From JAPOXR01 sp965199765 (GTDB lineage: Bacteria; Pseudomonadota; Alphaproteobacteria; Rhodobacterales; Rhodobacteraceae), in the NCBI GenBank assembly GCA_965199765.1, contig CBDATC010000002.1:806001-870000 (forward strand): 64,000 bases of DNA, in the 5' to 3' direction. This document shows positions 61,233-64,000 of the stretch, in pieces; positions within the stretch are counted from its first letter, which is position 1, and the number at the start of each line of letters is the position of its first letter. The notes beneath the pieces are model-generated. The model was not told the DNA's origin and did no database searches. It worked only from the letters and a program-made list of their open reading frames with translations. A program made the position numbers and the translations under genes.

Positions 61233-61927
61233 ATGTGCGGCAGGGGACCTGGAAAAGCGTTTAGGAAGGGACTCACGATAGTCGATCTGGTCGAGATGTT
61301 CCCGACCGAGGAAAAGGCGCGTGAGTGGTTGGAGAGCGTCATATGGCCAGACGGCAGGGTATGCCCGACGTGCGGAAGCGGACGAACGCGCAAAGCTTCC
61401 CACAGACATATGCCCTACTGGTGTTCGGAATGCCGGTCTTATTTCAGCGTTCGCAAGGGGACGTTGCTTGAGGCTTCCAACCTGTCGTTCCGCAAGTGGG
61501 TGTACGCGATAAACCTTCATATGATCTCGCTGAAAGGCGTGTCGTCCATGAAGCTGCACAGGGACATAGGCGTAACACAGAAAACGGCGTGGTTCATGCT
61601 ACAGCGCATCAGGGAAGCGTTTCGGCGGGATGACGACGACGAACCCCCGTTCACTGTACCGGTTGAAGCTGACGAGTCTTATTTCGGCGGCAGGGAGAAG
61701 AATAAGCATGAGAGCAAGAAGCTGAACGCGGGTCGCGGTACGGTTGGCAAGACCGCCGTGGTAGGCGCCAAGGATCGGGACACCAACCAGGTCGCTGCGA
61801 AGGTGGTCCCCGGCACAAAAGCCAAGTTCGACAAGTTCAGCCCCAAGGACCTGCAACGATATGTCAACGAATTCAGCGGTCGCCACAACGTGCGGCTTAA
61901 GGACACCATCGCACAGATGGTCCATAC
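61233..61927 (+). pseudogene. IS1595-family transposase with internal deletion
   Basis: Zinc ribbon VCPTCGSGRTRK ... WCSECRSYFSVRKGT and the first catalytic Asp in VPVEADESYFGGREKN are intact. After AAKVVPGT the sequence jumps to KFDKFSPKDLQRYVNEFSGRHN. Relative to the transposase of element 1, about 78 residues containing the second Asp and the Glu are missing, in frame. The frame then runs past RLKDTIAQM into antisense methyltransferase sequence. The protein would be inactive. Start ATG at 61233 with GGGTGG upstream. Confidence 0.85.
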
Positions 61928-61930
61928 TGC

Positions 61931-62047
61931 CGACGCACCGTTCATCCCACGCATCACGTCAAGGTTGTCGTCAGTCCAAAGGGTGCGGTTGGTAAAGTTT
62001 GCCTTTTCCGCTTCTTTGTTCCGGCCCTTTTCGATTTTGCATGGCAT
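61931..62047 (-). pseudogene. N-terminal remnant of a DNA methyltransferase passenger gene
   Basis: MPCKIEKGRNKEAEKANFTN followed by RTLWTDDNLDVMRGMNGAS is the characteristic start of beta-class adenine DNA methyltransferases, in which the DPPF-type motif should follow shortly. Here the frame passes directly into transposase antisense sequence. So a methyltransferase was carried in this element too and was lost by deletion. Confidence 0.72.
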
Positions 62048-62103
62048 CAATCGATTCCTGATGTTGCTTCCCGTCAGGAACTCGCCGTGATGGACTCAGA
62101 AAA

Positions 62104-62130
62104 CTATGTCAAAAACTGTATATAATTCCC
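62104..62130 (-). repeat. right terminal inverted repeat of element 2
   Basis: Minus-strand GGGAATTATATACAGTTT and on to GACATAG. On the plus strand it contains TATAAT (62121-62126), a possible outward -10 box 31 bp before the next gene. Confidence 0.8.
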
Positions 62131-62156
62131 AAAAGAACCAACCTGAGGAGAAACTG

Positions 62157-63206
62157 ATGACTTATCTGAAAACCGCATTGGCTGCGTCAGCATTCATCGC
62201 GCTGGCCACCGGCCTGAGCGCCGAGACAATCGGACCGGGCGGCGAAAACGCCACACCTTCATCGTCCGTTGTTGTGAGCGACGACCAAGTGGCAGCCGTT
62301 CAGGCGGCCGGATACTCCGCCGCCCTTCTTTGGCATGACCAATCCGACTTTGTGAATGCTGTCACCGCAGGCGCAAGCGATGAGTTTAGACGACTGGGCA
62401 TCGAGGTTGTGGCTGTGACCAGTGCCGGTTTCGATGCCGCAAAACAGCGCAGCGACATTGAAACCGCGTTGGTGAAATCGCCGAACATCATTCTGTCGCT
62501 TCCATTGGACCCGGTGACATCAGCGGCAGCTTTTGAAGAGGCCAAAAAGGCCGGGGTTGCGCTGTCATTCCTGTCGAATCTTCCAGCGGATTATAAACAT
62601 CCCGAAGACTATGCAGCCATCGTGACCGATGACCTCTTCCAAATGGGCAAACAGGCAGCTGATGCTCTGGCCGCCGCCATGGGCAACGAAGGCACCGTCG
62701 GATGGATTTACCATGACGCGGCCTATTACGTGACCAACCAGCGTGACAATGCGTTCAAGACAACGATTGAGAATGACTACCCGAACATCTCTATCGTGGC
62801 CGAACAAGGTATCTCCGACCCTGCGCGTGCTGAAGAAATTGCAAACGCAATGCTGCTAAAGAACCCCGATCTGGGCGGCGTCTACGTCACTTGGGCGGGT
62901 CCGGCAGAAGGCGTTTTAGCAGCCCTGCGTGCCAGCGGAAACACCAGCACCAAGATCGTGACACTCGATCTTTCGGAGCCGATTGCACTGGACATGGTCC
63001 GGGGCGGAAACGTTGCGGCCATCGTCGCGGATGAAGCTTATGAATTGGGTCGTGCCATGGCAGCTAGCGCTGTGCTCGATCTTCTGGGTGAAGATGTGCC
63101 ACCCTTTATTGTCGCGCCCGCGCTGTTGGTAACTGCGGACACTGTTGTCGACGGCTGGAAAAGGTCGCTGAACATCGACGCACCGGCCAGCCTGTCGTCC
63201 AACTAA
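62157..63206 (+). CDS. sugar ABC transporter substrate-binding protein (ribose/Peripla_BP_4 type)
   Basis: A 349-residue periplasmic binding protein with signal peptide (residues ~1-22, AASAFIALATGLSA). Body of the ribose-binding group: AGYSAALLWHDQSDFVNAVT, VTSAGFDAAKQRSDIETALV, LSLPLDPVTSAAAFEEAKKA, IVTDDLFQMGKQAADALAAA. GAGGAG lies 7-12 nt before the ATG at 62157. The gene starts only 26 bp after the right end of IS element 2, so its native promoter has probably been displaced. Confidence 0.88.
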   Translation: MTYLKTALAASAFIALATGLSAETIGPGGENATPSSSVVVSDDQVAAVQAAGYSAALLWHDQSDFVNAVTAGASDEFRRLGIEVVAVTSAGFDAAKQRSDIETALVKSPNIILSLPLDPVTSAAAFEEAKKAGVALSFLSNLPADYKHPEDYAAIVTDDLFQMGKQAADALAAAMGNEGTVGWIYHDAAYYVTNQRDNAFKTTIENDYPNISIVAEQGISDPARAEEIANAMLLKNPDLGGVYVTWAGPAEGVLAALRASGNTSTKIVTLDLSEPIALDMVRGGNVAAIVADEAYELGRAMAASAVLDLLGEDVPPFIVAPALLVTADTVVDGWKRSLNIDAPASLSSN

Positions 63207-63219
63207 GAACCTTCCTGGT

Positions 63220-63239
63220 GGGTCGCCTTCGGGCGGCCC
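63220..63239 (+). terminator. UUCG-capped hairpin between binding protein and permease
   Basis: GGGTCGCC, loop TTCG, GGCGGCCC: an 8-bp stem with one G-T pair, without a T run. Likely a 3' stabiliser of the binding-protein message rather than a full terminator. Confidence 0.6.
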
Positions 63240-63301
63240 GCTCAAGACCTAGAAAACAAACTGAGGCGGGCATAGAACAGGCTCTCACAAGACTGCGAAG
63301 C

Positions 63302-64000
63302 ATGGATTTGCAAAGGAGCGTTATCTATTTCGGCTTTCTGGCGATCTTCCTGTTCTTCGCATTGACCCTGCATGATGATGGGTTTCTGACCAGTCGGAAC
63401 CTGACGAATATCGTATTGCAGACCGCACCGGCGACGATCATGGCAATCGGGCTGGTCTTTGCCCTCTCTGCGGGAGAAATCGACCTCAGCTTTGGTTCCA
63501 TTGTCGCGGTCTCTGCCCTGTCAGCGGCAGTGGCCATGCAAAACGGACCGATGGTCTTGGGCGTGGTAGCGGGGCTTGGTGCAGGCATCCTGATCGGGGC
63601 GTTCAACGGCCTGCTTGTGGCCTATCTGCGATTGCCTTCCTTTCTGGTGACACTGGCCACCATGGGGCTTTTTGCCGGAATCGCGCGCTCCATGACTGAC
63701 CTTCGCTCAATCCCCGTGATCAATGAAACCTTCACGGGCCTGTTTGGCTCGGGCCGCCTGTTCGGCGTGCCGTCACTGGTGATCTGGACTGTTGTGGCAG
63801 TCGCAATCGGTCATATCATCTATCGCAACACCCGCTTTGGCGCGCATGTTCTTGCCGTGGGTGACAATGCGCGCGCCGCTCAGGTATCCGGCATCAAGGT
63901 TCCACGCGTGCGCCTGATGGTGTTGACACTCTGCGGTGCAACCGCCGGGCTTGCCGGGTTGCTCTACGCTGGACGCGTTCAGGCCGCGAAATACACCTTG
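63302..64000 (+). CDS. sugar ABC transporter permease, RbsC type (partial)
   Basis: The first 233 codons, running off the right edge. Membrane protein of the BPD_transp_2 family: SVIYFGFLAIFLFFALTLH, APATIMAIGLVFALSAGEID, LSFGSIVAVSALSAAV and the later FGAHVLAVGDNARAAQVSGI. Partner of the upstream binding protein. The ribosome site before the ATG at 63302 is weak. Confidence 0.88.
   Translation, partial: MDLQRSVIYFGFLAIFLFFALTLHDDGFLTSRNLTNIVLQTAPATIMAIGLVFALSAGEIDLSFGSIVAVSALSAAVAMQNGPMVLGVVAGLGAGILIGAFNGLLVAYLRLPSFLVTLATMGLFAGIARSMTDLRSIPVINETFTGLFGSGRLFGVPSLVIWTVVAVAIGHIIYRNTRFGAHVLAVGDNARAAQVSGIKVPRVRLMVLTLCGATAGLAGLLYAGRVQAAKYTL

Larger units (their letters stand above)
61156..62130 (+). 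mobile_element. internally deleted IS1595-family element (element 2)
   Basis: A 975-bp element bounded by inverted repeats: GGGAAATTATATACGGTTG (from 61156) and, on the minus strand, GGGAATTATATACAGTTT (from 62130). It holds a transposase missing its middle and, convergent at the right end, the first 39 codons of a DNA methyltransferase. It can no longer transpose on its own, but its ends might be mobilised by a related transposase such as that of element 1. No target duplication is evident. Confidence 0.82.

Noticed and set aside
61910..62090. C-terminal extension of the element 2 transposase as real coding sequence
   Set aside because: It is the antisense of the methyltransferase start, fused by deletion.

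Overview
The window looks like chromosomal DNA of a Roseobacter/Rhodobacterales-type alphaproteobacterium. The evidence is typical neighbour sets (atpH-atpA; methyltransferase-gloB; priA-transaldolase-DUF484-xerC; ChaC-DUF2125-prephenate dehydrogenase-hisC; DUF4212-symporter), phasin genes with PhaR-type operators, and a PuuD-type urate hydroxylase. Gene density is lower than usual for the group: several 0.4-1.3 kb gaps, decayed genes and IS remnants suggest a genome with ongoing pseudogenisation. I saw no rRNA, tRNA or CRISPR array.

Layout. 1-6.2 kb: start of the ATP synthase operon (atpH, partial atpA), a methyltransferase, gloB, a decayed gene and clpA. 6.2-6.7 kb: phasin gene 1 with two CTGC-N3-GCAG operators. 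7.4-22.1 kb: a catabolic island on the + strand (FAD subunit, fused [2Fe-2S]/molybdopterin hydroxylase, 6-hydroxynicotinate reductase-like protein, UPF0280, two DUF1185 paralogues, then a Rieske oxygenase and a complete Liv-type ABC importer), with an enamidase-like amidohydrolase on the - strand. 22.3-22.8 kb: phasin gene 2, a duplicate of the first locus including operators and terminator. 22.8-30.3 kb: recD2 and an ExbB/MotA-like plus giant MotB/OmpA-like coiled-coil pair; the latter contains five 63-residue tandem repeats. 30.4-35.6 kb: SPFH/NfeD pair, gamma-glutamylcyclotransferase, DUF2125, prephenate dehydrogenase, hisC.

35.6-39.4 kb: a long gene-poor stretch, then an IS1595-family transposase whose reading frame overlaps a DNA methyltransferase, an Eco29kI-type GIY-YIG endonuclease and a 50-residue protein in one polycistron, i.e. 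a restriction-modification cassette carried by an insertion sequence. 39.4-44.2 kb: priA, transaldolase, DUF484, xerC. 44.7-51.9 kb: a BMP-type (nucleoside-like) ABC importer with an alpha/beta hydrolase, next to puuD and uraH of urate breakdown. 52-59.7 kb: maeB, threonine dehydratase, phosphodiesterase, a conserved hypothetical, a DUF4212/sodium symporter pair and a YggT-like membrane protein. 59.7-62.1 kb: a graveyard with a frameshifted IS5-type transposase, a TRAP permease fragment, and an internally deleted second IS1595 element that keeps the first codons of a different DNA methyltransferase. 62.2-64 kb: start of a ribose-type ABC importer.

The most interesting system is the 7.4-22.1 kb island. 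Its molybdenum hydroxylase, 6-hydroxynicotinate reductase and enamidase homologues match the first three steps of the reductive nicotinate route known from Eubacterium barkeri, here combined with a Rieske oxygenase, a dedicated importer and three proteins of unknown function. That suggests uptake and ring opening of nicotinate or a related (perhaps N- or O-methylated) N-heterocycle.
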